Source: Paenibacillus sp. LS1
GTDB taxonomy: Bacteria; Bacillota; Bacilli; Paenibacillales; Paenibacillaceae
Length of the DNA: 64,000 nt
Reading direction: 5' to 3'
NCBI RefSeq assembly: GCF_026013365.1
Contig: NZ_JAPDOE010000004.1
Location: 310,001 to 374,000 of the forward strand
Positions 1 to 8,542 of this stretch are shown one piece after another. Numbering within the stretch: the stretch's first letter is position 1; each line of letters begins with the position of its first letter. The notes beneath the pieces were generated by a model that made no database searches, was not told the origin of the DNA, and saw only the letters and a program-made list of their open reading frames with translations. A program made the position numbers and the translations under genes.

Positions 1-2102
1 TGTTGAGCTGCCATCAGTTCAGCGACGATTCGATCTGTTGGTTGTGTAAGCAGCGCATACATAATCGCAGCCTCTTCCTGACGAATCAGAGGTTTGCGGG
101 AAAGGAAATCAACAGAACCGTCCTCCAGTACCTTTACCTCGGGTCCGTGGATACCGAGCGTATACATCATCTGAATGGCTGGCACAGCCCATGCATCTGT
201 GTGCCCCGCAAGTTTCACATCATTGAACAGTTCGCTAGGATATTGCAGTTGCATAATTCTCCACATCATGACCATGGCTTCCTGTCGGATAATCACTTGA
301 TCCGGCTTAAACTGTTGTTCGTCCGTGCCAGTAATCATACCCAATTCATATCCGAGTTGAATATATCCTGCTGCTGCATGATCTGCCCAGTCGGTGCCAG
401 CAGGAGGCGTTGTTTTGCTGGGCTTCAATCCGCTCAGTTTAAGCGTGTTCTCAATAAATTCAGCTCGTGTTACAGCTGTTTTTGGTTGGAAAGACTTGTT
501 AGCATCATTCTCATAATATCCAAGAGATTGTATTGCGTAGATTGCTTCAGCATAAGGACTGTTCTCACGAACATCCCGGAAGCCCATAGGCTTTTGACCT
601 TTTTTCTCATAACCCATAGGGTTGAGGTAAGGTTCTTTCATGTATGTGGTGCCATCTGCATATTCTTTGAATGCTGTGAATTGACCAGTCAATTCATCCT
701 TGAAGAGATTATCCTCCACTTGAATCAGGTTGCGTTGACCCAGGAATACATCGTTAATACTCAGTTGTCCATGCTTATCGCTGGCATCTTTCAGAGAACT
801 TACAATCGTGCTAAGTCGAAGATCAGCGTACAATCCTGTAAAGCGTTGTAGCTCAGCTGCGGATTGCGGCGTATATTCCTTGAACTGCACAGGCTCTGCA
901 TATTGCGGGAAGAAATTTTGAATGAATGCCGGGTAGAACAGATTACGAAGTGCTCCATTCTGATTATACGTCAGGAAGACGCCTGTATTTTGCTCGGGAA
1001 TAAGGAAGAGATAAGAGCTGAATCCGGTCAGGTCGCCTGCTTTCGTAATAATTTTTGGACTACTTCCTGCTCCGGGAAGCTGAAATGCAGCTTCGAATCC
1101 ATACGTGGTGTTCGGTAACAGTGGATGAATGGAGGAACGGTATTGTTCCATACTTTTCACTGTGGATTCTTTGAGAATCCGCTCGTTGTCCTTCACGCCA
1201 TCATTCAGGAACGCAATCATGAACTTCCCAATGTCCTCTGCGGTAGACAACATGCCACCTTGAGGCAGCGGTGTTGGAGAGATGGTGTACAGATCAAGCG
1301 GGTTGTGTGTCGCATCATATCCTGTAGCTAGTTGTTTTTGGAACTTTTCGTCCAGCATGAAACTGCTGTTATCCATGCCTAGCGGTTTGAAGATATGTTG
1401 TTGCATATAAGATTCAAAGGGCTCGCCACTTACATTCTCCACAATCATGCCGAGCAGCAAAAACGAGAAGTTATCGTACATGTAGGCGCTACCAGGCTCT
1501 CGAACGACAGGAGGCATATGTTGCTGTGCGTAATCCTCCATCGCTATGTACTTGTTGAAATCAGTATGGATGTCTTCCTGCTGTGGATCACGGATCTCAA
1601 ATCCGGTCGTGTGTGTGAGCAGGTTCTCTACAGTTACAGGTTTGTCAAAAGGATTATCAAATTCGAGCCCTTTCACATAGGTCTGAAAATCAGCTTGCAG
1701 ATCAACTTTGCCTTGCTCCACTAGCTGCATTACAGCTGCTGATGTGAACGTTTTGGAGACAGAGGCTACACGGAAAGCGGTTTTTTTTGGATCGATAGGC
1801 GTTTTGTTCTCCTGATCAGCATAGCCGTATCCTTTTTCCGCCAGAACTTTACCATCCTTCACAACCACAACGGAGGCTCCGACATAATGGGCTTTTGCCT
1901 CAGGTGAATCGAAGAATGAATCCAGAAAAGCTGCAGCCGATTCGGTTGTCAGCGCTTTCGTCTTTCCTTGTTCAGCAGCTACTGGAGTCGGGGTCTCCGC
2001 CTGAACCGCGGGTACCCACAGACTGAGAGACAGAACCACAGCCATAAAGGCTCCAGTTAGGGAGGTGAACCTGAAGCGGGTGTTTCGTTTGGATAAATGC
2101 AT
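1..2102 (-). CDS. SLH-anchored serine hydrolase (beta-lactamase/DD-peptidase fold), 3' end off window
   Basis: A secreted serine hydrolase of the class C beta-lactamase/penicillin-binding family, probably acting on the cell wall or on small esters or amides. The start ATG at 2102 has an AAAGGAG site just upstream. Residues 1-35 form a signal peptide ending near AVQA. The nucleophile motif is S114-V-S-K117 and a Tyr-Asp-Asn (YxN-type) motif follows. After about residue 480 the protein turns into S-layer-homology repeats (motifs such as AIYAIQSLGYY and AAGYIQLGYELGMI); at least two and part of a third are visible, which would anchor it to secondary wall polymer. The C-terminus lies beyond base 1. 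The natural substrate is not shown by the sequence. Confidence 0.9.
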   Translation of the reverse strand, partial: MHLSKRNTRFRFTSLTGAFMAVVLSLSLWVPAVQAETPTPVAAEQGKTKALTTESAAAFLDSFFDSPEAKAHYVGASVVVVKDGKVLAEKGYGYADQENKTPIDPKKTAFRVASVSKTFTSAAVMQLVEQGKVDLQADFQTYVKGLEFDNPFDKPVTVENLLTHTTGFEIRDPQQEDIHTDFNKYIAMEDYAQQHMPPVVREPGSAYMYDNFSFLLLGMIVENVSGEPFESYMQQHIFKPLGMDNSSFMLDEKFQKQLATGYDATHNPLDLYTISPTPLPQGGMLSTAEDIGKFMIAFLNDGVKDNERILKESTVKSMEQYRSSIHPLLPNTTYGFEAAFQLPGAGSSPKIITKAGDLTGFSSYLFLIPEQNTGVFLTYNQNGALRNLFYPAFIQNFFPQYAEPVQFKEYTPQSAAELQRFTGLYADLRLSTIVSSLKDASDKHGQLSINDVFLGQRNLIQVEDNLFKDELTGQFTAFKEYADGTTYMKEPYLNPMGYEKKGQKPMGFRDVRENSPYAEAIYAIQSLGYYENDANKSFQPKTAVTRAEFIENTLKLSGLKPSKTTPPAGTDWADHAAAGYIQLGYELGMITGTDEQQFKPDQVIIRQEAMVMMWRIMQLQYPSELFNDVKLAGHTDAWAVPAIQMMYTLGIHGPEVKVLEDGSVDFLSRKPLIRQEEAAIMYALLTQPTDRIVAELMAAQ

Positions 2103-2144
2103 GCAAACACTCCTTTATGAAAATATTTACAAAATAGTTACTCG

Positions 2145-2260
2145 AATCAATTTCATAACTCACTAAAAATGGGGTTTTGTAACTAGATATAGACAAATTA
2201 GACCGTTTTGATCTATATCTAGCCTTCATAGAAGCAGCTAAAGGTATTATGAAATTGATT
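2145..2260. repeat. Inverted-repeat element upstream of the SLH hydrolase
   Basis: A 14-bp perfect inverted repeat (AATCAATTTCATAA at 2145-2158, its complement at 2247-2260) encloses a second perfect 10-bp one (CTAGATATAG at 2183-2192 and CTATATCTAG at 2213-2222). The right arm is part of a 20-bp string that recurs exactly at 38547-38566. It could be a small non-autonomous element, or a nested operator or terminator between the DUF3169 gene and the hydrolase. Confidence 0.5.
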
Positions 2261-2273
2261 ACTTACCCATGTA

Positions 2274-3044
2274 TTACTGGTTACTCGCACGATAGGTTTC
2301 ACGATAATAGATTCCAATGTTGGCAATCCAGATAATAGAGAGCATAACGATTGGGAATGGAGCGAAGGTAAATAGAACCGAATACAGCACCATGGACAAC
2401 ATGCCGACACCGAGCAACAGGTTCATCATTTGGAAAGAACGATAGGCTGCGCGATACACGATCCATTTCTCACCTTCATCTAGTTTCTCGAAGTGATCTT
2501 TTTTCATATTGCGCGAGTTGAGATCCAGTGCACGATCAGGGAAATAACGGTTATATCTTTTGAGAGTCAGACTTTGCAGGATCACGACGAGGAAAATGGA
2601 GATACATGCACCAATGAGATTCACGAGGTTAAACAGTTCTGGGAAATTCGGCATGTTTCTGTTGGATGCGTACAAGGACAAGGCCAGTGCTGCCCAGGTA
2701 AACGCAACAATAACACTGAATCCGCTGAGTATCATCGCTTTTCCAAGGGAACGCTCCGCGGGTGAGATTAGTGAATCAGACTCTCCATAAGTATCTTCTT
2801 CCATCGGAGGAACAGATGGCGTGCGGGAGAGACTGAATATGTTCCACAACATCATAATCACCACCGCAGCAGCCAGTAGTATAAATAAAAGATCATAGTC
2901 ATAGTACACGGACAGCGTCCAGTTCAGGTCAGAAGGGACTTTACGGACCCCGCTAGCTCCGATAAAACCAACTACAGCGCCACCTGCTGCATACAAGGGA
3001 AGACGCAACCGCTTCTTAATGGATGAGGATGATGAATGTTTCAA
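2274..3044 (-). CDS. DUF3169-family membrane protein
   Basis: An integral membrane protein of unknown function with about six hydrophobic segments, resembling DUF3169 proteins of Bacilli. These are commonly encoded just after a small XRE-type repressor, as here. I choose the TTG start at 3044 because AAGGTGGAG lies six bases upstream and it directly follows the regulator's stop; an in-frame GTG at 3056 would overlap the regulator but lacks a site. The N-terminus is basic (KHSSSSSIKKRLRL), followed by paired helices near residues 20-65, 100-160 and 205-245. By analogy with other XRE-membrane pairs it may modulate the regulator, but that is inference. Confidence 0.75.
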   Translation of the reverse strand: MKHSSSSSIKKRLRLPLYAAGGAVVGFIGASGVRKVPSDLNWTLSVYYDYDLLFILLAAAVVIMMLWNIFSLSRTPSVPPMEEDTYGESDSLISPAERSLGKAMILSGFSVIVAFTWAALALSLYASNRNMPNFPELFNLVNLIGACISIFLVVILQSLTLKRYNRYFPDRALDLNSRNMKKDHFEKLDEGEKWIVYRAAYRSFQMMNLLLGVGMLSMVLYSVLFTFAPFPIVMLSIIWIANIGIYYRETYRASNQ

Positions 3045-3045
3045 T

Positions 3046-3255
3046 CTAATCTCCACCTTTCAATTCAAAGATTTTTTCGACAGGTTCACGAAATACATGT
3101 GCTATTTTTAGTGCCAGAACGACCGACGGAGAGTAATCTCCACGCTCAATCAGGGCAATGGTTTGACGGGATGCACCAATGAGTTTGGCCAGTTCTGCTT
3201 GGGATAGCCGGTCTCTGGCTCGTAACTCCCGAACGTGATTGTGTAATTCTTCCAC
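3046..3255 (-). CDS. Small XRE-family HTH regulator
   Basis: A 69-residue single-domain DNA-binding protein of the Cro/C1 (YozG-like) type. The helix-turn-helix covers roughly residues 15-45 (LSQAELAKLIGASRQTIALI), followed by the usual GDYSPSVVLALKIAHVF and ending in VEKIFELKGGD. The start is GTG with a perfect GGAGGTGA site. It is translationally coupled to the following DUF3169 gene (one base between stop and start), so the two probably form one unit, with the regulator likely controlling its own promoter. The AT-rich region at about 3280-3340 is the probable promoter; no clear palindromic operator was found. Confidence 0.88.
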   Translation of the reverse strand: MEELHNHVRELRARDRLSQAELAKLIGASRQTIALIERGDYSPSVVLALKIAHVFREPVEKIFELKGGD

Positions 3256-3417
3256 TTACTCACCTCCATGAACCTAATGTACATGATATTTGTCTAAATG
3301 TAAACTATAATATACAAAATGTTTATGATAATTTACTTTAAAGTGATGATAATGGGCATGAAAAAGAGAGCCTGCCGGGCTCCCTTACATGATTATTTTG
3401 GTGCCAGAAAAGTGAAA

Positions 3418-4713
3418 TCAAGATGCATCTGCACACGGCAGATGTTCATTCTGTTCCTCTGGCTTTCGAAGTAACATTCGGAAAAAGACGAGCGCTCCAA
3501 GTCCCATGAGTACATACAGACCAGCCATTGCATAGGTAGGCAGAAAGGCTCCTATGGTTAACCCGAGACTTCCGAGGAGGGCAGCTACGTTATAGCTTAA
3601 CCCGTCAGCAGCCATGTAGGCAGCACGGTCCGAATCGGGAATCATACCCGCGAGCGTGACCTGACGAACAGGGGCGTACATCAATTCTCCAATGGTCAGC
3701 AGTATAGCGGATAAGATAAGTAACCAGGCCCAGTTGCTGAAAGCAAGTACGGTGAAACCTGCGGTATAGAGGAGCATACCGAAAGTCATGATAGATCGGG
3801 ACGGGAAGCGACCGATCCATCTGGAGTATGGAATGGCAACCAACGCGACAAGTACGGTGTTGATGACCATGATCAGGCTGAACATATGCAGACCTGAAAT
3901 ATCTGAGCCGAACAGTTGGGCGGTGAATTCATTTTTTAGACGAACAGCGATGTATTTATCCAACTGAAATTCCAGGGAGACCGCAAGTACAGTGGCTGTG
4001 AAAAATATCATGAAACGTTTGTCTTGAAAGACCGCCCAGTACGTTTTCAGTATGTTCCTCTGGATGGGACCATTGGCTTCCATTAGTCTGTTGGATGGAT
4101 CGGAATCCTTGGATTGACCGGTAGTATTATATACGCGTTTATCCATTGTTTCTTGAATCATAAAGACCAAAATAAATAGGGTAGCCATACTTTCTAGACA
4201 TACCAGACTGAACAACAGAAAACGAAATGACTCGAAAAATAGTCCGCCCATCAGTGCGCCAAAGGTTACAGCTACGTTGGTTGTCCAATATTGCAACCCA
4301 TATACATAATGACGTTCATGTTCACTGCTTACATCAACAATCATGGCATTAGCTATCGGCACTGTGATCCCTGAACTGAGACTGCTGAGCAGAAACATGA
4401 GACAAGTGACAATGATCGAATCCATCCACGGCGAGTTTGCAATGGCCAAGCAGAGTAGAGCCACGACCTGGAGACTTTGTGCGATCACCATTAATTTCTT
4501 TCGTCCAATCCGGTCAGACCAATGTCCTGCGCCCAATCCCACGATCATGGAAGCCACAATATTGACCGTCAGCAATAACCCCGCCAAGCCTGCGCCAATC
4601 TGAACACTCAGATAGATCGCCATGAATGGAATGATAGACTTTTGGGTCAGATCGGTGAAAAAATCAGTAATGATCCGTATCCTAATGTTCGGGTGCAAAT
4701 CGGCGTATTTCAT
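3418..4713 (-). CDS. MFS transporter, probable drug/metabolite exporter
   Basis: A 12-helix major facilitator protein. The family motif A after helix 2 is visible as GHWSDRIGRKK, and the hydrophobic pattern continues to a charged C-terminal tail. An ATG at 4743 is in frame but has no ribosome binding site; the ATG at 4713 has GGAAGGAAG upstream and gives the normal short N-terminus (MKYADLHPNIRIRIITDFF). It is divergent from an SgrR-like regulator 165 bp away, a gene pair frequent in Paenibacillus, so its expression is probably controlled by that protein. The substrate cannot be read from the sequence; a sugar-phosphate or drug efflux role would be a guess. Confidence 0.88.
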   Translation of the reverse strand: MKYADLHPNIRIRIITDFFTDLTQKSIIPFMAIYLSVQIGAGLAGLLLTVNIVASMIVGLGAGHWSDRIGRKKLMVIAQSLQVVALLCLAIANSPWMDSIIVTCLMFLLSSLSSGITVPIANAMIVDVSSEHERHYVYGLQYWTTNVAVTFGALMGGLFFESFRFLLFSLVCLESMATLFILVFMIQETMDKRVYNTTGQSKDSDPSNRLMEANGPIQRNILKTYWAVFQDKRFMIFFTATVLAVSLEFQLDKYIAVRLKNEFTAQLFGSDISGLHMFSLIMVINTVLVALVAIPYSRWIGRFPSRSIMTFGMLLYTAGFTVLAFSNWAWLLILSAILLTIGELMYAPVRQVTLAGMIPDSDRAAYMAADGLSYNVAALLGSLGLTIGAFLPTYAMAGLYVLMGLGALVFFRMLLRKPEEQNEHLPCADAS

Positions 4714-4878
4714 AAGTTGTTCTTCTTCCTTCCCGCTGGTCATGTTGATGTTACTGAGTATAATGGAGGAAAACCTGAAGAAAAACTGTAGAAGTAACCG
4801 AATGGATTTCGTATTTTAGTAGATGGAGCAAAGTAGTTAAAAGATAGAATTTAGAACATAGGAGAAGGGAGGGCATAA

Positions 4879-6759
4879 ATGGACGTATCAGAACATTACA
4901 TTCAATTGCGATTGAACTTTCTGCATGTGCATGATGAACAAGAAATACATACAACGGTAGGTGAACTCGCCGATCATTTATGTTGTACCATGCGTAATAT
5001 GAACCTCATTATGAACAAATTCAAGGAGAACGGATGGGTCATGTGGAACCCGCAGCGCGGTAGAGGCAAAAAATCGATACTTGTCTTTTGCATCCCGCTG
5101 CTTCATGTGGTTCGTGAACGGTATGACCATCTCCTGAATGGGAACAGGATCGAGGACGCCTATGAACTTGCCTCCATTTTACCAATTACGATGCGAGAAC
5201 ATCTGATGCAGCAAATGCAGCATCAATTCGGTCTGCGTTCAAACGAAGGGGCCAGAGGGCGAGTGGATACATTACGGATTCCGCAAAATACGCCGTTTAA
5301 GACTCTCGACCCAACGCAGACGGCGATGTGGGGAGAAGTTTTCATCATTGCAGAGGTGTTCGATCGTTTGGTTCGCTATAATGCTGAACGTCAAGTCTGC
5401 GAGCCGAGTCTGGCTATGGCATGGGAGAGTCATGCGGATGGAAGGGAATGGACCTTTTATCTGCACAAAGGCATACCTTTTCATCATGGAAAGATTCTGG
5501 ATGCAGAGGACGTCAAGTTTACCTTTGATCGCATTATCTCTGACAGGAGTAACCCTTGCAGGCCGCTGTTTGGTTCGATTGAGAGCATAGAGGCTTATGA
5601 CCAGTTGACTGTACGTTTTATGTTGAATACACCCAACTTTATGTTCCCGGATCTGATGAGCAGTATGTGTGCATCCATTCTGCCTAGAGATGTGGAGATG
5701 AACCCGCTTCATCCGATTGGAACAGGACCTTATCGTTTGACTCGTCATGATTCGAAGCTGCTTGTGCTTGAGGTGTTCAATGCCTATTTCAGAGGCCGTG
5801 CTTATGTGGATCGCGTTGAAGTGTGGCAGCTCCCCCATTCGGCAAAGGCGGAGTCCATCATCAAGCATGATTTATTTCCGGATGCACAACCTCGTGCCGT
5901 ACAGCATGAGATGCAGGGCGGTGTGTATATGACGTTTAATGTGCAAAAGGAAGGGCCGCAGCATGATGTGAATTTTCGTCGGGCTGTTCAACAGCTATTG
6001 AATGCGCATGAGTTGTCGGAAGCGCTCGGGAGCACGAACACGCAGGCTGCCTATAGTCTGATTCGAGTACGAGTTCAGAAGCAGCATCTAAAGGAGAGAC
6101 CGGATCAAGGGGGGCCGTGGAAACAGCAATGGAAACAACCGGATGGTTCTGCTAAACCAGTACTTTCCGTGGAGTCTTCGCTGGCGCGCGTCTCAGCATT
6201 ATTACGTCGCAGCTCTTACCAAGGGCAAATGTTATCTCTGTGGGTGGAAGAAGGAGAGAAGATGGAGGCGGACATGATCTGGTTTGCAGAGAGATGTGAA
6301 CAGATTGGTCTACATATATGCATTATTCCGGGAGACCCGGTCCATGCAGTCTATCAAGATGGATTCAGGGATTGTGATCTGATCTATACAGGAGAAGTTT
6401 TCGATGATCATGTCGTGCTGAGTCTCGTGACGATGTATACCTTCCAGAACACGTTATTCCTGATTGCGATGAATGATTACTGGAGAAATGAACTGGAACA
6501 GGAATGTGGACACGTTGTCATGATTAAGGAACCTGCGGAGCGGTTGAATAGATTGATTCGACTGGAAGATCGATTGATTCAGGAGGCGCTGCTTCTGCCC
6601 ACCTACAGCTTCAAGGAAGAACATGCCCATCATTCTTCTCTGCGTGGTTATCATGTTGCGGGGCATGGTCTGCCTGATCTGCGCCGATTGTGGGTGAAGA
6701 GAAGACCTGGTACCGCTGAAGAGGATACGAGTTATCCGGTGTATATTCCGTTGTGGTAG
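4879..6759 (+). CDS. SgrR-like regulator: winged helix fused to a solute-binding domain
   Basis: A 626-residue protein in two parts. Residues 1-95 form an SgrR-type winged helix (TTVGELADHLCCTMRNMNLI), giving DNA binding. From about residue 130 a family 5 extracellular solute-binding fold follows (VDTLRIPQNTPFKTLDP; WTFYLHKGIPFHHG; AEDVKFTFDRI; NPLHPIGTGPYRL). There is no signal peptide, so the binding domain is cytoplasmic and serves as a ligand sensor, as in E. coli SgrR. The start ATG has a GGGAGGG site. It is divergent from an MFS transporter, which is the most likely target. A 15-bp hairpin begins inside its stop codon. Confidence 0.87.
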   Translation: MDVSEHYIQLRLNFLHVHDEQEIHTTVGELADHLCCTMRNMNLIMNKFKENGWVMWNPQRGRGKKSILVFCIPLLHVVRERYDHLLNGNRIEDAYELASILPITMREHLMQQMQHQFGLRSNEGARGRVDTLRIPQNTPFKTLDPTQTAMWGEVFIIAEVFDRLVRYNAERQVCEPSLAMAWESHADGREWTFYLHKGIPFHHGKILDAEDVKFTFDRIISDRSNPCRPLFGSIESIEAYDQLTVRFMLNTPNFMFPDLMSSMCASILPRDVEMNPLHPIGTGPYRLTRHDSKLLVLEVFNAYFRGRAYVDRVEVWQLPHSAKAESIIKHDLFPDAQPRAVQHEMQGGVYMTFNVQKEGPQHDVNFRRAVQQLLNAHELSEALGSTNTQAAYSLIRVRVQKQHLKERPDQGGPWKQQWKQPDGSAKPVLSVESSLARVSALLRRSSYQGQMLSLWVEEGEKMEADMIWFAERCEQIGLHICIIPGDPVHAVYQDGFRDCDLIYTGEVFDDHVVLSLVTMYTFQNTLFLIAMNDYWRNELEQECGHVVMIKEPAERLNRLIRLEDRLIQEALLLPTYSFKEEHAHHSSLRGYHVAGHGLPDLRRLWVKRRPGTAEEDTSYPVYIPLW

Positions 6760-6784
6760 GTAAGAACGACTACCACAACGGAAT
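6745..6784. terminator. Strong hairpin overlapping the stop codon
   Basis: Perfect 15-bp stem (ATTCCGTTGTGGTAG at 6745-6759 and its complement at 6770-6784) with a 10-base loop. The left arm contains the last codons and the TAG stop of the SgrR-like gene. There is no T-run on either side, so it is a weak intrinsic terminator at best and may instead protect convergent 3' ends. Confidence 0.6.
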
Positions 6785-6799
6785 GAATCAGGTGTTCAT

Positions 6800-8293
6800 T
6801 TACGAAACCCTGATGAATTCAATAGGTTTTGTGCCTGGCTCAAGCAGCAAAGGAATGGAGATGGATTGAGCAACTTCTGATGATTCATTCAGGGTGAACG
6901 TATACGTAATCTTCAAGCCGAACGACACAAACTCGACGGAAAACGTATCTTTTCCGGTGTATTCCATAGGCATTTCGATGGCGTTAAAGGTTGCCTGCAA
7001 CCCGTCCGCTGTTTCCTGAATGGACATTTCGCCATAACCAGGATGTGTGTAAATACCCGCATAAGCGGTGAGAGGACGATCAAACGGAGCAACTTGAGGT
7101 TCTTCAATATTTTGCTCAACAGCAGTTTCTGGGTGAATAGATAATTCCGAAGTATTCTCCGGATTAGTCTCTGTTTCTGCCGGTTCTTTTCCCATTAATT
7201 TGCTCATTCTGGAACTCCAATTGACGGGTTCCAATCCAAGCAGTCGGTCCATGATATGAAAAGCAACCGTATACGGAATAACACTTCCGTTGGTATTGCT
7301 CAATACTACGATCCCGATCTGCTCCTCTGGCAAAAAGGCAACCTGTGATGCGAAGCCATCAATAGCCCCACCATGATGAATCATGGCATGTCCACGATAC
7401 GGCTCAATCATCCAGCCCAGACCATATGTACCCACAGGCAGCTCTTTGCTGTTGAATGGTGAATCAAAAGCCATCTGAGGGCTGTGCATAACCTTCATCT
7501 GTTCCTTAGAGATCAATGATTTTCCTTTCCATTCTCCTGAATGCAATTGGAACTGAAGCCATGCAATCATATCGACTAGATTACTGTTAATGGAACCAGC
7601 GGGTCCTATGGTATCGATAGCTCGAAAAGGAATTCTGATATTCTGACCATCTTTCTCTATATAAGGACAGGCATAGTCAGTCTGAAGCTGCATCTCATCG
7701 ACAGAGAATAGACTTGAGTTCATACCTAGGGGGTCAAATAGAGACTTTTGAACAACCTCTTCCCACGAATTTTCTTTCAATTGTCCAACCAGATAACCTG
7801 CCGTCATGTACATCATGTTCTGATACTGCCATTTGTTTCGGAAATCTTGATTCGGCTCCAGATACTGTAATGTACGAACAAGTTCTTCTCTTGTACGTGG
7901 GGAGTTGTACCATACCAACTCATGTCTTGGAAGACCAGAGCGATGACACAACATGTCGCGAATGGTGAGACGTTCTGTTGCGACCGGATCGAACATCCGG
8001 AAGTCTTTCATATAGGTCTTCACAGGTGCATCCCATTCCAGCATCCCCTGATCAACAAGCAGAGCAGCAGTTGCTGCGGTAAAGGCTTTGGTACTTGAAC
8101 CGATGGCAAACAGCGTATTTGGGGTAACTTCAAGTTTGGACTCCAGATCACGGTAACCGTAGCCTTTTTGCCAGATGACTTCATCCTTATGGATTACAGC
8201 CACCGCTGTGCCGACACCTTTCCATAGTTGAAGTTGATCGTCGATGAATTCATCCAGTCCTTCCAGTGATGCGCGAAGCTGAGTTGTCGTCAT
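6800..8293 (-). CDS. Serine hydrolase, class C beta-lactamase fold with C-terminal domain
   Basis: A cytoplasmic or non-classically located serine hydrolase: no signal peptide is present. The nucleophile motif is S66-S-T-K69, the second motif is Tyr-Gln-Asn (WQYQNMMYM, near residue 148), and a His-His-Gly triad motif occurs at MIHHGGAIDGF. The last ~120 residues, after a Glu/Pro-rich linker (KEPAETETNPENTSELSIHP), form a beta-rich domain like DUF3471. The start ATG follows GGGAGGGG. The family includes esterases, D-aminopeptidases and FmtA-like proteins, so the substrate is uncertain. It converges on the SgrR-like gene and appears monocistronic. Confidence 0.88.
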   Translation of the reverse strand: MTTTQLRASLEGLDEFIDDQLQLWKGVGTAVAVIHKDEVIWQKGYGYRDLESKLEVTPNTLFAIGSSTKAFTAATAALLVDQGMLEWDAPVKTYMKDFRMFDPVATERLTIRDMLCHRSGLPRHELVWYNSPRTREELVRTLQYLEPNQDFRNKWQYQNMMYMTAGYLVGQLKENSWEEVVQKSLFDPLGMNSSLFSVDEMQLQTDYACPYIEKDGQNIRIPFRAIDTIGPAGSINSNLVDMIAWLQFQLHSGEWKGKSLISKEQMKVMHSPQMAFDSPFNSKELPVGTYGLGWMIEPYRGHAMIHHGGAIDGFASQVAFLPEEQIGIVVLSNTNGSVIPYTVAFHIMDRLLGLEPVNWSSRMSKLMGKEPAETETNPENTSELSIHPETAVEQNIEEPQVAPFDRPLTAYAGIYTHPGYGEMSIQETADGLQATFNAIEMPMEYTGKDTFSVEFVSFGLKITYTFTLNESSEVAQSISIPLLLEPGTKPIEFIRVS

Positions 8294-8542
8294 ACCTTCC
8301 CCTCCCGATATTCAATGAAATGGATCGTTTCCTACAATCCACTATGCCTTTTCTGGATAAAGTTAACATCCTACCCGAGACTGATTTTGCGTAGCAATGC
8401 CGTATTAACTGACTTCACTGCATGCTTGTCAAACTAGTCCGCATATATCGAACAAGTCCCTCATAGACATGTACTAATCAAGTAGGGGTTCTGCTGCAAG
8501 CAAAATCCTGAAGTGAAAACATGTGCTAAAGGGGATGATGTC

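Noticed and set aside
3..1724. Plus-strand open frames over the first 1.7 kb
   Set aside because: They are antisense to the SLH hydrolase, whose catalytic and SLH motifs are clear on the minus strand.
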